NCBI RefSeq assembly: GCF_030818905.1
Contig: NZ_JAUTAZ010000001.1
Location: forward strand, 2,356,001 to 2,420,000
Length of the DNA: 64,000 nucleotides
DNA from: Microbacterium sp. SORGH_AS_0888
GTDB lineage: Bacteria > Actinomycetota > Actinomycetes > Actinomycetales > Microbacteriaceae
Direction: 5' to 3'
The position numbers were made by a program, and so were the translations under genes. Shown piece by piece: positions 9,503 to 17,739 of the stretch; the stretch's first letter is position 1; each line of letters opens with the position of its first letter. The notes under the pieces are model-generated. The model was given only the letters and a program-made list of their open reading frames with translations. It did not search any database and was not told the origin of the DNA.

Positions 9503-11293
9503 ATGACCACGACGGAGACGATCACCGGCGCCCGGCCCTGGCTCGATGCGAGCCTGCCGGTCGCGGAGCGTGTGGAGCTGCTGCTGGCCGAGATGACGGT
9601 GGAGGAGAAGGCCGGGCTCTTCTTCCACACCATGATCCGGATGGGCCCCGGCGGCGAGCTGTCCACGGGGGAGCCGGACTTCGGTCTCCCCTCGACCGAG
9701 GAGTACGTCCTCGACCGCCACATGACGCATTTCAACCTGCTCGGCGCCGCTCCCACAGCGGGCGAGATCGCCCGCTGGCACAACCGGCTGCAGGAGCTCG
9801 CCGCCTCGACCAGGCTCGGCATCCCGGTGACCGTGTCGACCGACCCCCGTCACTCCTTCAGCGAGAACCCGGGCGCCGCGATGATGGCGGGCCCGTTCTC
9901 GCAGTGGCCGGAGCCGCTCGGGCTCGCCGCGACACGTGACGCGGAGCTCGTGCGCACCTTCGGCGACATCGCCCGTCGCGAGTACACGGCCGTCGGGCTG
10001 CGGGTGGCCCTGCACCCTCAGGTCGACCTCGCCACGGAGCCGCGATGGGCGCGCGCGCTGCAGACCTTCGGCGAGGACGCCGACCTCACGAGCGAGCTCG
10101 GTGCCGCCTACGTCCGCGGGTTCCAGGGCGAGACGCTGGGCACGGAGTCGGTGGCGACCATGGTCAAGCACTTCCCCGGCGGCGGCCCGCAGAAGGACGG
10201 CGAAGACCCCCACTTCGCGTACGGGCGGGAGCAGGTTTACCCCGGCGACGCGTTCGAGCTCCACCTGAAGCCGTTCGCCGCCGTGTTCGAGGCGGGCGCG
10301 AGCCAGGTCATGCCGTACTACGGGATGCCGGTCGGCACGAGCTACGAAGAGGTCGGGTTCGGGTTCAACAAGGCCGTGCTGACCGGGCTCCTGCGGGAGC
10401 GACTCGGGTTCGACGGCATCGTCTGCACGGACTGGGGGCTCGTGACCGACTCCCTCATCCTCGGCCAGCCCTTCCCGGCGCGGGCGTGGGGCGTCGAGCA
10501 CCTGTCGCGGCCCGAGCGGGTCGCGAAGATCCTCGAGGCCGGCGCCGACCAGCTCGGCGGCGAGTCGTGCACCGACGTGCTGATCGAGCTCGTGCGCTCG
10601 GGGGCGGTCTCGGAGGCGCGCCTGGACGTCTCGGCGCGACGGCTGCTGCGCGAGAAGTTCGTGCTCGGGCTCTTCGACGACCCCTACGTGGATGTCGACG
10701 CCGCCGACGAGATCGTGGGCTCGGAGCCGTTCCGGGCCGCGGGCTTCGCGGCGCAGCAGGCCTCGATCGCGGTGCTGTCGAACCGGACGCCCGAGAACGG
10801 GACGCCGGTGCTGCCGTTCGCCCGCGGGACGAGGCTCTACGTCGAGGGCATCGACCCGGCGGCGGCGGCCGCCTACGGCGAGGTGGTCGGGACCCCCGCC
10901 GAGGCCGATCTGGCGATCCTCCGGATCGCGGCGCCGTACGAGGAGCGCGCTACCGCCTTCGAGAACTTCTTCCACGCGGGATCGCTCGAGCTCCCGGCCG
11001 CGCTGCTGGCGCACATCGCCGAGGTGTCGGCATCCGTGCCGACCGTCGTCGACGTGTTCCTGGACCGCCCCGCGATCCTCGCGCCCATCGTGTCCGCCGC
11101 GGCCGCCGTGACGGCCAACTGGGGCTCGAGCGCGGCCGCGCTGCTGGACGTGCTGTCGGGCGCGGTGCCCGCGCGCGGCGCCCTGCCCTTCGATGTGCCC
11201 CGGTCGATGGCGGCGGTCGAGGCCTCCCGCCCCGACGTGCCGTTCGACACGGCCGATCCGCTGTTCCGGTTCGGCCACGGCCTGTCCCTCTGA
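9503..11293 (+). CDS. Glycoside hydrolase family 3 beta-glucosidase-like enzyme
   Basis: A 596-residue protein without a signal peptide, so probably cytoplasmic. It has the GH3 N-terminal barrel, KHFPGGGPQKDGEDPHF as the KHF/loop motif, and GFDGIVCTDWG with the expected nucleophile Asp near residue 310. A C-terminal alpha/beta sandwich with a shortened end (RFGHGLSL) follows, as in two-domain exo-beta-glucosidases. It starts 1 nt after the MFS stop (translationally coupled) and probably hydrolyses the imported glycoside. Followed by a GC hairpin. Confidence 0.88.
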   Translation: MTTTETITGARPWLDASLPVAERVELLLAEMTVEEKAGLFFHTMIRMGPGGELSTGEPDFGLPSTEEYVLDRHMTHFNLLGAAPTAGEIARWHNRLQELAASTRLGIPVTVSTDPRHSFSENPGAAMMAGPFSQWPEPLGLAATRDAELVRTFGDIARREYTAVGLRVALHPQVDLATEPRWARALQTFGEDADLTSELGAAYVRGFQGETLGTESVATMVKHFPGGGPQKDGEDPHFAYGREQVYPGDAFELHLKPFAAVFEAGASQVMPYYGMPVGTSYEEVGFGFNKAVLTGLLRERLGFDGIVCTDWGLVTDSLILGQPFPARAWGVEHLSRPERVAKILEAGADQLGGESCTDVLIELVRSGAVSEARLDVSARRLLREKFVLGLFDDPYVDVDAADEIVGSEPFRAAGFAAQQASIAVLSNRTPENGTPVLPFARGTRLYVEGIDPAAAAAYGEVVGTPAEADLAILRIAAPYEERATAFENFFHAGSLELPAALLAHIAEVSASVPTVVDVFLDRPAILAPIVSAAAAVTANWGSSAAALLDVLSGAVPARGALPFDVPRSMAAVEASRPDVPFDTADPLFRFGHGLSL

Positions 11294-11300
11294 CCCGCTC

Positions 11301-11333
11301 CGCCCCCCGCCCCGGCGATGACCGCGGGGGGCG
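11301..11333 (+). terminator. GC hairpin ending the MFS-GH3 operon
   Basis: Ten-base arms CGCCCCCCGC / GCGGGGGGCG with a 13-nt loop, 7 nt past the GH3 stop codon; no U-run. Confidence 0.5.
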
Positions 11334-11487
11334 AGGGCCCGGGCGGGCCTGTGGGGAGGACACAACGATCGTGCGAGACGTCGCCCCGCGACGTTGTGCG
11401 AGGTGGCCAACCGAGTTGGGGTGATGTTGTGGAAGTCCTACCGTCGATAGTGACTTCCGCTGTCCCTCCTCGCTGAAAGGTGGCGTC

Positions 11488-13599
11488 ATGGCCGACACCG
11501 TCATCCGTTCCCGCAAGCCCGCGACCAGCACTCGCACTCCCGCCGGCGGCGCGCCTGCCGCCCCGCGCAGCGCGGCCGAGGCGGCCGAGCCGCGCATCGA
11601 CGTCTCCGCCGTCACCGACATGCTGCTCGGAACGTGGGCCGAGACGCGGCGCGAGGCGCGCGAGATGATCAAGGACCCGGCGTTCTGGCGCATCGACGGG
11701 CTGACGGTGGCGGAGCACCGCGAGCGCGTGCTCGGGCAGCTGCACCTGATCGTCGAGCACGGGGCGTCGGCGCGCGCCTACCCCGAGGAGTACGGCGGCA
11801 AGGACGACAACGGCGCGAACATCGCGGGCTTCGAGGAGCTCGTGCTCGCGGACCCGAGCCTGCAGATCAAGGCGGGTGTGCAGTGGGGCCTGTTCGGCGC
11901 CGCGATCCAGCAGCTCGGCACCACGAAGCACCATGACGCGTGGCTCCGGGATGTCGCGGAGATGCGGCTGCCGGGAGCGTTCGCGATGACCGAGACGGGC
12001 CATGGCTCGGATGTGGCCGCCATCGGCACGACCGCGACCTACGACCCCGACAGCGAGGAGTTCGTCATCCACACCCCGTTCCGCGGGGCCTGGAAGGACT
12101 ACCTCGGCAACGCGGCGCTGCACGGGCGTGCCGCCACGGTCTTCGCGCAGTTGATCACGGGCGGCGTCAACTACGGCGTGCACTGCTTCTTCGTGCCGAT
12201 CCGCGACGAGAACGGCGCGTTCCTGCCCGGCGTCGGCGGCGAGGACGACGGCGTCAAGGGCGGCCTCAACGGCATCGACAACGGCCGCCTCCACTTCGAC
12301 CACGTGCGCGTGCCCCGGTTCAACCTCCTCGACCGATACGGGCAGGTGGCCGAGGACGGCTCCTACACGAGCGACATCCCGAGCCCGGGCCGCCGGTTCT
12401 TCACGATGCTCGGCGCCCTCGTGCAGGGACGCATCTCGCTCGACGGCGCCGCGACGACGGCCGCAGCCCTCTCGCTGAAGATCGCCGTGACGTACGCCAA
12501 CCAGCGGCGGCAGTTCGACTCCGGCTCCGGCACGCCCGAGGTCGTGCTGCTGGACTACGGCAAGCATCAGCGCCGGCTCATCCCCCGGATCGCGACGGCG
12601 TACGCGCAGGCGTTCGCCCACGACGAGTTCCTGAAGAAGTTCGACGGCGTCTTCGGCGGCTCGGCCGACACCCCGGCCGAGCGGGAGGACCTCGAGACGC
12701 TCGCGGCGGCGCTGAAGCCCCTCAGCACCTGGAACGCCCTGGACACGATCCAGGAGTGCCGCGAGGCCTGCGGCGGCGCGGGCTTCCTCGCCGAGAACCG
12801 GCTGGTGGGTCTCCACTCCGACCTGGACGTGTTCGCCACCTTCGAGGGAGACAACAACATCCTCCTGCAGCTGGTGGGCAAGCGCCTGCTCGGCGACTTC
12901 GCGAAGCAGTTCAAGGGCGCGGACGCCGCCGCGCTCGCCCGCTTCGCTGTCGGCCAGACGGCGGGCAAGGTCTTCCACGGCGCGGGGCTGCGTCAGCTCG
13001 GCCAGACGGTCGCCGATCTCGGCTCGACCGCGCGGTCGGTGGAGTTCGGTCTGCGCGAGGACCAGCAGCACGAGCTGCTCGCGGGGCGGGTGCAGCGTAT
13101 GGTCTCGGACATCGCCGGGCGGCTGCGTCCGGCATCCAAGCTGTCGCCCGAGGCGGCCGCGGCACTGTTCAACGAGAACCAGGCGACGCTCATCGAGGCG
13201 GCGCGTGCCCACGCGGAGCTGCTGCAGTGGGAGGCGTTCACGGACGCGCTGCACCAGGTGAGCGACGACGGCACGCTCCAGGTGCTCACCTGGGTTCGCG
13301 ACCTGTTCGGTCTCTCGCTGATCGAGAAGCACCTGGCCTGGTACCTGATCAACGGCCGGCTGTCGGCACAGCGTGCGGGCGCGGTCTCGCGCTACATCGA
13401 TCGACTGTGCCTGCGGCTCCGCCCGCACGCTCAGGACCTGGTCGATGCCTGGGGCTTCGAGCCCGAGCACGTGCGCGCCCCCATCGCCTCCGGCGCCGAG
13501 CAGGCCCGCCAGGACGAGGCGGCGGCGTACTACGCCGCGCTCGCGGCCTCGGGCGAGGCGCCCGTCTCGGAGAAGTCGCTGCAGAAGTCCAAGAGGTAG
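11488..13599 (+). CDS. Acyl-CoA oxidase / long acyl-CoA dehydrogenase
   Basis: A 703-residue flavoprotein, longer than ordinary acyl-CoA dehydrogenases (about 380-600) and matching acyl-CoA oxidases. FAD/substrate region 1 reads MTETGHGSD (about residue 170). The C-terminal catalytic block reads ECREACGGAGFLAENR then DVFATFEGDNNILLQ, with the presumed catalytic Glu in TFEGDN (about residue 454). An oxidase-type C-terminal helical domain of about 230 residues follows. It should introduce the 2,3 double bond into acyl-CoA in beta-oxidation; whether O2 or ETF accepts the electrons cannot be decided here. ATG at 11488 with GAAAGG upstream. Monocistronic. Confidence 0.88.
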   Translation: MADTVIRSRKPATSTRTPAGGAPAAPRSAAEAAEPRIDVSAVTDMLLGTWAETRREAREMIKDPAFWRIDGLTVAEHRERVLGQLHLIVEHGASARAYPEEYGGKDDNGANIAGFEELVLADPSLQIKAGVQWGLFGAAIQQLGTTKHHDAWLRDVAEMRLPGAFAMTETGHGSDVAAIGTTATYDPDSEEFVIHTPFRGAWKDYLGNAALHGRAATVFAQLITGGVNYGVHCFFVPIRDENGAFLPGVGGEDDGVKGGLNGIDNGRLHFDHVRVPRFNLLDRYGQVAEDGSYTSDIPSPGRRFFTMLGALVQGRISLDGAATTAAALSLKIAVTYANQRRQFDSGSGTPEVVLLDYGKHQRRLIPRIATAYAQAFAHDEFLKKFDGVFGGSADTPAEREDLETLAAALKPLSTWNALDTIQECREACGGAGFLAENRLVGLHSDLDVFATFEGDNNILLQLVGKRLLGDFAKQFKGADAAALARFAVGQTAGKVFHGAGLRQLGQTVADLGSTARSVEFGLREDQQHELLAGRVQRMVSDIAGRLRPASKLSPEAAAALFNENQATLIEAARAHAELLQWEAFTDALHQVSDDGTLQVLTWVRDLFGLSLIEKHLAWYLINGRLSAQRAGAVSRYIDRLCLRLRPHAQDLVDAWGFEPEHVRAPIASGAEQARQDEAAAYYAALAASGEAPVSEKSLQKSKR

Positions 13600-13664
13600 C
13601 GGAGTCGAGGCTCTCGTCGCCTGTCCGCAACGGTCGGGTGGGCGGCGATGTCGGAGCCCGGTCG

Positions 13665-13670
13665 TAGGGT
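13665..13670 (+). promoter_or_regulatory. Leaderless -10 box (TAGGGT) of tag
   Basis: TAGGGT sits 6 nt before the ATG at 13677, with no ribosome-binding site. Confidence 0.7.
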
Positions 13671-13676
13671 GGCGGC

Positions 13677-14249
13677 ATGATCGACCTCGTCACCGGCTCC
13701 GACGACCGTGCGCGCTGTGGCTGGGTCGGGGCCGACCCCGAGTACGTCCGCTACCACGACGAGGAGTGGGGCCGCCCGCTGCGGGGCGACCGTGCGCTCT
13801 TCGAGAAGGCGAGCCTCGAGGGGTTCCAGGCGGGACTCTCGTGGATCACGATCCTGCGCAAGCGGCCGCGTTTCCGCGAGGTGTTCGCCGGCTTCGAGCC
13901 TGCCGCCGTGGCCGCCTTCGGTCCCGATGACGTGGAACGGCTCATGACGGACGCCGGCATCGTCCGCAACCGCGCCAAGATCGAGGCCGTGATCGGCAAC
14001 GCCGTGCGTGTCGCGGCGATGGCTCCGGGCGAGTTCGACGCGCTGCTGTGGTCGTTCGCGCCGCCGGAGGCGCCGCATCCGTCGTCCCTGGCCGAGGTGC
14101 CCGCCGTGACGGCGGAGTCGACGGCCCTGAGCACAGAGCTGCGCCGCCGGGGGTTCCGCTTCGTCGGGCCGACCACGATGTATGCCCTCATGCAGTCGGC
14201 CGGGATGGTCGACGACCATGTCGCGGGGTGCTGGCGCGCTGCTGCCTGA
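13677..14249 (+). CDS. tag: DNA-3-methyladenine glycosylase I
   Basis: A 190-residue helix-hairpin-helix glycosylase that removes N3-methyladenine from alkylated DNA. The family zinc ligands are present: Cys14 (CGWVG), His27 (YHDEEWG), and the C-terminal His/Cys pair in DHVAGCW. The catalytic/base pocket region GFQAGLSWITILRKR matches Tag. Leaderless start. It converges on the resolvase-like gene with 19 nt between them. Confidence 0.95.
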   Translation: MIDLVTGSDDRARCGWVGADPEYVRYHDEEWGRPLRGDRALFEKASLEGFQAGLSWITILRKRPRFREVFAGFEPAAVAAFGPDDVERLMTDAGIVRNRAKIEAVIGNAVRVAAMAPGEFDALLWSFAPPEAPHPSSLAEVPAVTAESTALSTELRRRGFRFVGPTTMYALMQSAGMVDDHVAGCWRAAA

Positions 14250-14268
14250 GGCGGTCGAGCCGGGGCGG

Positions 14269-14700
14269 TCAGCGTCCGGTGTCGAACAGGTGCGCCGCGC
14301 CGTGACCGAGCACCTTGACCACGACGCCGCGTCGCTGGAGCTCTGCGACCGTGCGGGTCTCCTCCGCGATGTCGCGGCCGAGGGCGTGCACGCTCGTCAC
14401 CACCACGACATCCCCTCTCCCGAGGTGCCCGAACAGCCGCGCGAGTCGCTGCTCCCAGCTCTCCAGCGGCTCGGGCGAGGGGTGCCGGAATCCGTGGATC
14501 GGAACCCCGAAGCGCGCGAGCTGCGCCCGCTGCTCCACGACCGAGGGCATGTCGTCGCGGTTGACGACGACGCCGACGAGGCGTGCGCCCGCCGGGCGAG
14601 CCCGCCACCAGTTGTCGTCCGCTTCGAGCTCGTGAAAGCACTGCGGACACTCCGCCGCGGCGTGCGGCACCGGAAGCGGACCGGTTGTTGCGTCAGTCAT
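14269..14700 (-). CDS. Resolvase-like protein without catalytic serine, coupled to the CPA1 antiporter
   Basis: A 143-residue protein. Residues about 41-133 follow the serine-recombinase N-terminal fold: a first strand (LVGVVVNRDD), the LGRD-like segment (SVHALGRDIAEE) and the last strand (RRGVVVKVL). Where recombinases have R-V-S with the nucleophilic Ser, this protein has V-N-R, so it should not cut DNA. There is no C-terminal HTH. The N-terminus carries CPQC (Cys18, Cys21). Its ATG lies 8 nt inside the end of the antiporter gene, so the two are translationally coupled. Function unknown; the chance that it is an active mobile-element resolvase is low. Confidence 0.7.
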   Translation of the reverse strand: MTDATTGPLPVPHAAAECPQCFHELEADDNWWRARPAGARLVGVVVNRDDMPSVVEQRAQLARFGVPIHGFRHPSPEPLESWEQRLARLFGHLGRGDVVVVTSVHALGRDIAEETRTVAELQRRGVVVKVLGHGAAHLFDTGR

Positions 14701-16474
14701 CCGTGTTCCCCGCGATCTTCAGTTCCAGGCTCAGCTGGTCGGCGTCGAGCTCGGCCAGCGTGCGTCGAAGGAGTGCCGAGCTGTATCTGCCGGTCGAGGT
14801 GACCTCGACCAGGCGTCGCCGCATCGCCTCGATCATCACCAGGCGCAGCTCCAGCCTCTCACGAAGCTCCCCGGTCATGTCGGGGTCCGGTGGCTCGGCG
14901 AGCCGTGCCCCGACCCGCTGGAGCATATCCGGCGAGAAGGGCGTGCCGTCGCGCCGGGCGAGCCTGTCGTTGCGCAGCACCGCCGCGCCCGCTTCGCGCA
15001 GCTCGTCCTGCAGCGCCTCGTCGTCGGAGCCTTCGTTCGCCTCGGGGGCGCGGCGGATCCGCAGCGCCCGCACGAGCGGCGGCAGGGTGAAGCCCTGCAG
15101 GAGCAGACTGACGACGGCGACCGCGAACGCGATGTAGACGAGCAGCGGACGGTGCGTCGTGTCGATCGGCAGCGTCTGGGCCGCGGCGAGCGTGACGACG
15201 CCCCGCATCCCCGCCCAGACGATCACGGTGCCGTGCTTCCAGCCCAGCGGCGAGCTGCGGTAGTAGTCGAGGTCGGCCGCCAGCCGTGTGACCCGGCGGC
15301 GGATGTCGCCGATGCGGCGGGCGCGCGCCTCGGGGTCCCTCGGCAGCGCCCGTGTCCGCCGCCGGGACGTCCTCGTGCGTGCGCCGTCCCGTTCCCAGGT
15401 CACGGGCTCGCCGCTCTCCAGGGCGTCGAGTCGCGTGCCGATGCGGTCGAGGTCGAAGCGGGCATAGCGACGCGCTCTCCGTCCCTGCCCCCAGAGCAGG
15501 AGCGTGACGTACACGGCGCGGACGAGGACGATGATCGCGAGGGCGGCGAGGGCGGCGAGGGCGAGCCAGGTGCCGTGCCAGAGGCCGTCGTGCTCGGTCA
15601 GGTTCTTGGTCACGACATCGGTGAGCTCGAGACCCATCAGCAGGAAGACGCCGCCTTCGAGGATGAGCTCGATGGTGCGCCAGTTCAACGCGTCGGAGAT
15701 GCGCTGCTCGGGGGTGAGCCAGCGGGCGGCGCCCTGGCCGATGACGACGCCCGCGACGACCGCGGACACGAGACCGGAGCCGCCCAGGGCCTCCGTCGGC
15801 AGATAGGCGATGAACGGGATGGCGAAGCTCAGGGCGGTGTTCGCGGCGGCATTGCCGATCCACGCCCGCAGTCGCAGCGTCAGCCAGCCGATCACGCCGC
15901 CGATGACGATCGCGACGAGCACGCCCCAGAGGAAGGTGCCGATCGCGAGGCCCATCGAGAACGACCCGGCGATCGCGATCGTCGCGGTGCGCAGCAGCAC
16001 GAGCGCCGTCGCATCGTTCAGCAGGCTCTCGCCCTCGAGCATCGTGACCACGCGCGGCGAGAGCCCCACGCGCTTCACGATCGAGGTGGCGACGGCGTCC
16101 GTGGGCGAGAGGATGGCGCCCAGCGCGACGCCCACCGCGAGCGGAAGCCCGGGGATCGCCCAGGAGAAGAAGAGCCCGAGCACGACCGAGCTGATGATCA
16201 CGAGGAACACCGACAGGCCGGCGATGGGGCGGAAGTCGCGCCGGAACTCGATCGCGGGCAGGTTGATCGCCGAGGAGTAGAGAAGCGGCGGCAGCACGCC
16301 GATCAGGATGATCTCGGGGTCGACGGGCCGGAGGTTGGGGATGAAGGGCGTCAGCGCCGTGAGCAGGCCCACCGCGACGAGGACGAGGGGCGCGGCGATG
16401 TTGACCCGCTGCCCGATGGCGGTCACGATCGTGATGACGACGATCCCGATCACGATGACGACGAGGGTCTCCAC
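14693..16474 (-). CDS. Na+/H+ antiporter, CPA1 family
   Basis: A 593-residue membrane protein. About 12 hydrophobic segments fill residues 1-320 and 400-440, with the CPA1 signatures LPPLLYSSAI, GAILSPTDAVAT and ESLLNDATALV (ion-binding Asp residues). A cytoplasmic charged insertion (about 330-395) and a C-terminal tail of about 130 residues follow. It exchanges cytoplasmic Na+ (or K+) for protons and helps pH/salt homeostasis. GTG start with GGAGGGGAG upstream. The next gene in the operon is the resolvase-like protein. Confidence 0.93.
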   Translation of the reverse strand: METLVVIVIGIVVITIVTAIGQRVNIAAPLVLVAVGLLTALTPFIPNLRPVDPEIILIGVLPPLLYSSAINLPAIEFRRDFRPIAGLSVFLVIISSVVLGLFFSWAIPGLPLAVGVALGAILSPTDAVATSIVKRVGLSPRVVTMLEGESLLNDATALVLLRTATIAIAGSFSMGLAIGTFLWGVLVAIVIGGVIGWLTLRLRAWIGNAAANTALSFAIPFIAYLPTEALGGSGLVSAVVAGVVIGQGAARWLTPEQRISDALNWRTIELILEGGVFLLMGLELTDVVTKNLTEHDGLWHGTWLALAALAALAIIVLVRAVYVTLLLWGQGRRARRYARFDLDRIGTRLDALESGEPVTWERDGARTRTSRRRTRALPRDPEARARRIGDIRRRVTRLAADLDYYRSSPLGWKHGTVIVWAGMRGVVTLAAAQTLPIDTTHRPLLVYIAFAVAVVSLLLQGFTLPPLVRALRIRRAPEANEGSDDEALQDELREAGAAVLRNDRLARRDGTPFSPDMLQRVGARLAEPPDPDMTGELRERLELRLVMIEAMRRRLVEVTSTGRYSSALLRRTLAELDADQLSLELKIAGNTDD

Positions 16475-16568
16475 GCGCTTCTCCCCTCCGATTCCCGACG
16501 AGCCTATTGTGCCGCGGCAGCCTCTTCCCCCTGCGGAGCGTCGCTGCGCCTCCGGGCGGATCGGCCGC

Positions 16569-16886
16569 CTACACCCGTTCGAGCTGCTCGAGGAGACGGG
16601 CGAGGCATGCGTGGAGCCGTCGGGCGCTCTCGAGGGAGACGTCCAGGGTCTGCCGCCCCTCTGTTATCGCGACCCACACCGCGGACGAGTGAGAATATCG
16701 ATAGGCGGCCACGCTCAGCTCGGTCGCCTCTTCGCTCCTCCCCTCTCCGTCGCATCCCGGGGGCAGTGGCACGACCGCCGGGAGGATCTCGAAGCAGCTC
16801 TGGTGATAGCCCTCCTCGTCGTGATCGCCGCAGCACCACTCCGGGCAGGGATCGGACGAGGGGGACGGCGCTGGGACGTCGGTCAT
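16569..16886 (-). CDS. Small cysteine-containing protein, DUF6907-like
   Basis: A 105-residue soluble protein starting at an ATG with AAGGAG upstream. The N-terminal half holds CPEWCCGDHDEEGYHQSC, a Cys/His cluster like that of the actinobacterial DUF6907 family. The C-terminal half (about residues 60-105) is a strand (VWVAITEG) followed by a leucine-rich helix. DUF6907 assignment is from memory of the CP-x-WC...H pattern and is tentative. No function can be stated. Its promoter would lie in the 205-nt gap up to 17091, in which I see no other gene. Confidence 0.65.
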   Translation of the reverse strand: MTDVPAPSPSSDPCPEWCCGDHDEEGYHQSCFEILPAVVPLPPGCDGEGRSEEATELSVAAYRYSHSSAVWVAITEGRQTLDVSLESARRLHACLARLLEQLERV

Positions 16887-17091
16887 AGGGGCTCCTTATC
16901 CAGCTGCGATGACGCGGCGAGGGCTACCCAGCCAAGTTGACGGTCGGCTCGGAGTCCAGCCGCAGGGAGGACGATCGGATGTCGAACCGCGCGGACGCGC
17001 GGATTCGCATATGCCGGTGGGGTCATCCGGGGGTCGTGAGACGAGACGCGCAGGTGCCTCCGCGCCGGCGTGTCAGGCAGGACTCGAGGAG

Positions 17092-17739
17092 TCAGGTCGT
17101 CTCCGCGAAGACGATCATGTTCTGCGTCGACGGACTTCCGTCCGGCTTCTCGAGGCATGTGATGACGACCAGCCGGCCCGGGACGTCGGCCCACACCTGT
17201 GCGTCGTAGGGGAGCTCGTCCTTGGTCACCGTCGTCGTCGCGGTCACCGAGTAGCGGACCCCGGACACGACGACCGACTCGCCCGCGTGCAGCGTGGACC
17301 GCCCGCCGGGTACGTCCGTCAGGTAGTCTCCCGGCGCTGTGCCGCCGCCGCGGAGCGCGTGCATGACGACGTAGACGGTGCCTGCCCGTGCATCGCCGAC
17401 CGAGACGCCCAGGTTCCTGACCCAGTATGCGGACCGATAGCCGGGCGGGGTGATCTCTCCGTCGGTCTCATCGATCGCTCCCAGGGGCACGCTGAGCCCG
17501 ACCGAGGGGACCTCGAAGACGGCGCCCGTGTCGTCGACCGCGCGGGACTGCTCGCGGGGGACCGCCGTCGTACCCGGATCGAGCTCGACCGGACGGCCGT
17601 CCATGCTGATCGCAGGAGCATGCCCGGGTGTCCGTCCCGGAGACATCAGCAGCACCGCGGACACGACCACCGCCATGGTGGTCGCTGCAACGATCACAGC
17701 GACCACCATGGCGCGGCGCTTCGAGCGCCGGTCCATCAT
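17092..17739 (-). CDS. Sortase family protein (class E/F-like) lacking the usual arginine
   Basis: A 215-residue protein: a short basic N-terminus, one membrane anchor (about residues 11-32), then a sortase barrel. Catalytic His127 lies in VVMHALRGG and catalytic Cys195 in LVVITCLEKPDG. In most sortases an Arg follows the Cys by 8-12 residues; here no Arg occurs after Cys195 and the closest basic residue is Lys198. The ATG at 17739 overlaps the stop of the upstream surface-protein gene (ATGA), which fixes the start and pairs the enzyme with that substrate. It should attach the substrate to the peptidoglycan. Activity without Arg is uncertain. Confidence 0.82.
   Translation of the reverse strand: MMDRRSKRRAMVVAVIVAATTMAVVVSAVLLMSPGRTPGHAPAISMDGRPVELDPGTTAVPREQSRAVDDTGAVFEVPSVGLSVPLGAIDETDGEITPPGYRSAYWVRNLGVSVGDARAGTVYVVMHALRGGGTAPGDYLTDVPGGRSTLHAGESVVVSGVRYSVTATTTVTKDELPYDAQVWADVPGRLVVITCLEKPDGSPSTQNMIVFAETT

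Noticed and set aside
14269..14700. Resolvase-like gene as evidence for a transposon or integrated element
   Set aside because: No catalytic serine, no HTH, no inverted repeats or target duplications nearby, and it is coupled to a housekeeping-type antiporter gene.
16887..17091. Search for a gene or RNA in the gap between the small Cys protein and the sortase genes
   Set aside because: No open frame with a start signal, hairpin with tail or recognisable RNA motif was found.
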